Shown in pieces: positions 6,125 through 6,853 of a DNA stretch of 6,853 nt (positions are counted from its first letter, which is position 1; every line of letters starts with the position of its first letter). The translations under genes and the position numbers were made by a program. The notes beneath the pieces were generated by a model. The model was given only the letters and a program-made list of their open reading frames with translations. It was not told the DNA's origin and did not search any database. This DNA comes from Actinomycetota bacterium (lineage in GTDB: Bacteria; Actinomycetota; Coriobacteriia; Anaerosomatales; JAHIQC01), in contig JAHIQC010000102.1 in NCBI GenBank assembly GCA_018902765.1, positions 1-6,853 of the forward strand. The letters are read 5' to 3'.

Positions 6125-6853
6125 TGGGCCGATACTTCGGATTAGGAGCCTACACGCCGCATACGGCCATGTGGGCGTTCTCAGGGGCATAGACATGCAC
6201 GTTGAATCCGGCGAACTGGTCACAATCATCGGAAGCAATGGCGCAGGCAAGTCGACGCTGCTCAAGTGCATTGTGGGGATGGTCGCGCCAAGCTCCGGGA
6301 GTGTCGAGCTTAACGGCAAGGACTTCACCGCTTCGGGTCCGGAACGGGCTGTCCGCGCGGGTATGGCGCTGGTGCCGGAAGGTCGTCTGTTGTTCGGGCC
6401 TATGAGTGTTGCCGAGAATCTTGCTCTCGGCGCCTATTCCAGGCCGGCGCGCGAGAGCCACAAGGTGGAGCTTTCTCGAATCTGGGAGCTATTCCCAGTT
6501 CTGGAGGAACGCAAGCGACAGACGGCCGAGACGCTATCAGGGGGGGAGCAGCAGATGCTCGCGATTGCGCGCGCCCTGATGGCGCGGCCGCGACTGTTGC
6601 TTCTCGACGAGCCGTCGCTGGGACTGGCACCCAAGGTGATCGGCGAGATATTCAAGGTGCTGGATGAGCTCAGGCGAGAGGGGCTAACCATCGTGCTGGT
6701 CGAACAGGATGCACATCTGGCACTCAAACACGCCGACCGAGGCTACGTCATGCGTACCGGTGAGATTGCGGTGTCGGGTACAGCAGTCGAGCTTCTTGCC
6801 GATGACAATGTGCGGCATATCTATCTTGGCGGCGCACCGGCGCCGAGTGGCGA
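6114..6853 (+). CDS. livF: Branched-chain amino acid ABC transporter, ATP-binding protein LivF (last codons cut off)
   Basis: Second ATPase subunit of the importer. The window holds 246 codons with no stop, but the family C-terminus (VRHIYLGG, 233-240) is already reached, so only a few residues are missing. Motifs are Walker A GSNGAGKST (40-48), LVPEGRLLF (86-94) in the Q-loop region, SVAENLALGAY (98-108), a canonical signature LSGGEQQMLAIARAL (141-155), Walker B LLLLDEP (161-167, catalytic E166) and SLGLAPKV (168-175). The switch region is LVEQD (195-199), with Gln198 where most ABC ATPases have His; E. coli LivF likewise has EQN, so this is normal for LivF. The gene begins eleven bases before the livG stop, so translation is coupled to livG. 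Its partner LivG has the complementary pattern (His present, signature degenerate). Confidence 0.95.
   Translation, partial: MSSDGPILRIRSLHAAYGHVGVLRGIDMHVESGELVTIIGSNGAGKSTLLKCIVGMVAPSSGSVELNGKDFTASGPERAVRAGMALVPEGRLLFGPMSVAENLALGAYSRPARESHKVELSRIWELFPVLEERKRQTAETLSGGEQQMLAIARALMARPRLLLLDEPSLGLAPKVIGEIFKVLDELRREGLTIVLVEQDAHLALKHADRGYVMRTGEIAVSGTAVELLADDNVRHIYLGGAPAPSG

Noticed and set aside
6124..6126. ATG in the TGATG at the livG stop as the livF start
   Set aside because: It is in a different frame from the ABC ATPase; the ATG at 6114 with GGAGG is in the correct frame.

Overview
The window is a GC-rich bacterial segment with all genes on the + strand. It reads as a continuous amino-acid uptake and catabolism locus. 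The 5' part holds the end of iorA, all of iorB and a small tandem-ACT-domain protein. The 3' part holds a complete five-gene branched-chain amino acid (Liv/HAAT-type) ABC transporter, livK-livH-livM-livG-livF, with only the last few codons of livF cut off by the window edge.

The organism is probably a strict anaerobe, because indolepyruvate:ferredoxin oxidoreductase (IOR) is an oxygen-sensitive, ferredoxin-dependent enzyme of anaerobic amino-acid fermenters. High GC, frequent GTG starts and purine-rich Shine-Dalgarno sites would fit an anaerobic actinobacterium of the Coriobacteriia type. That placement is a low-confidence inference with no marker gene behind it.

Layout: iorA 3' part (1-1009), iorB (1009-1596) and the ACT protein (1593-2009) overlap by 1 and 4 bases and must be one translationally coupled unit. 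A 133-base gap (2010-2142) with two perfect 7-bp hairpins precedes livK (2143-3339). A 135-base gap (3340-3474) with a very strong 16-bp hairpin separates livK from livH. From livH on, the genes overlap again (livH/livM 1 base, livM/livG 4, livG/livF 11). No stretch over 300 bases lacks a gene.

How the genes may work together: LivK captures an amino acid outside the membrane, LivHM forms the pore and LivGF powers import. After transamination (enzyme not in the window), IorAB would decarboxylate the 2-oxo acid oxidatively to an acyl-CoA or arylacetyl-CoA and reduce ferredoxin. The ACT protein could sense the amino acid. The neighbourhood suggests, but does not prove, that this Liv system serves aromatic as well as, or instead of, aliphatic amino acids.

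I see no mobile element, CRISPR array, RNA gene or clearly new system. The most noteworthy details are the intergenic RNA structures, the odd livH translation start, and a degenerate ABC signature in LivG that predicts one canonical and one degenerate ATP site in the LivGF dimer.
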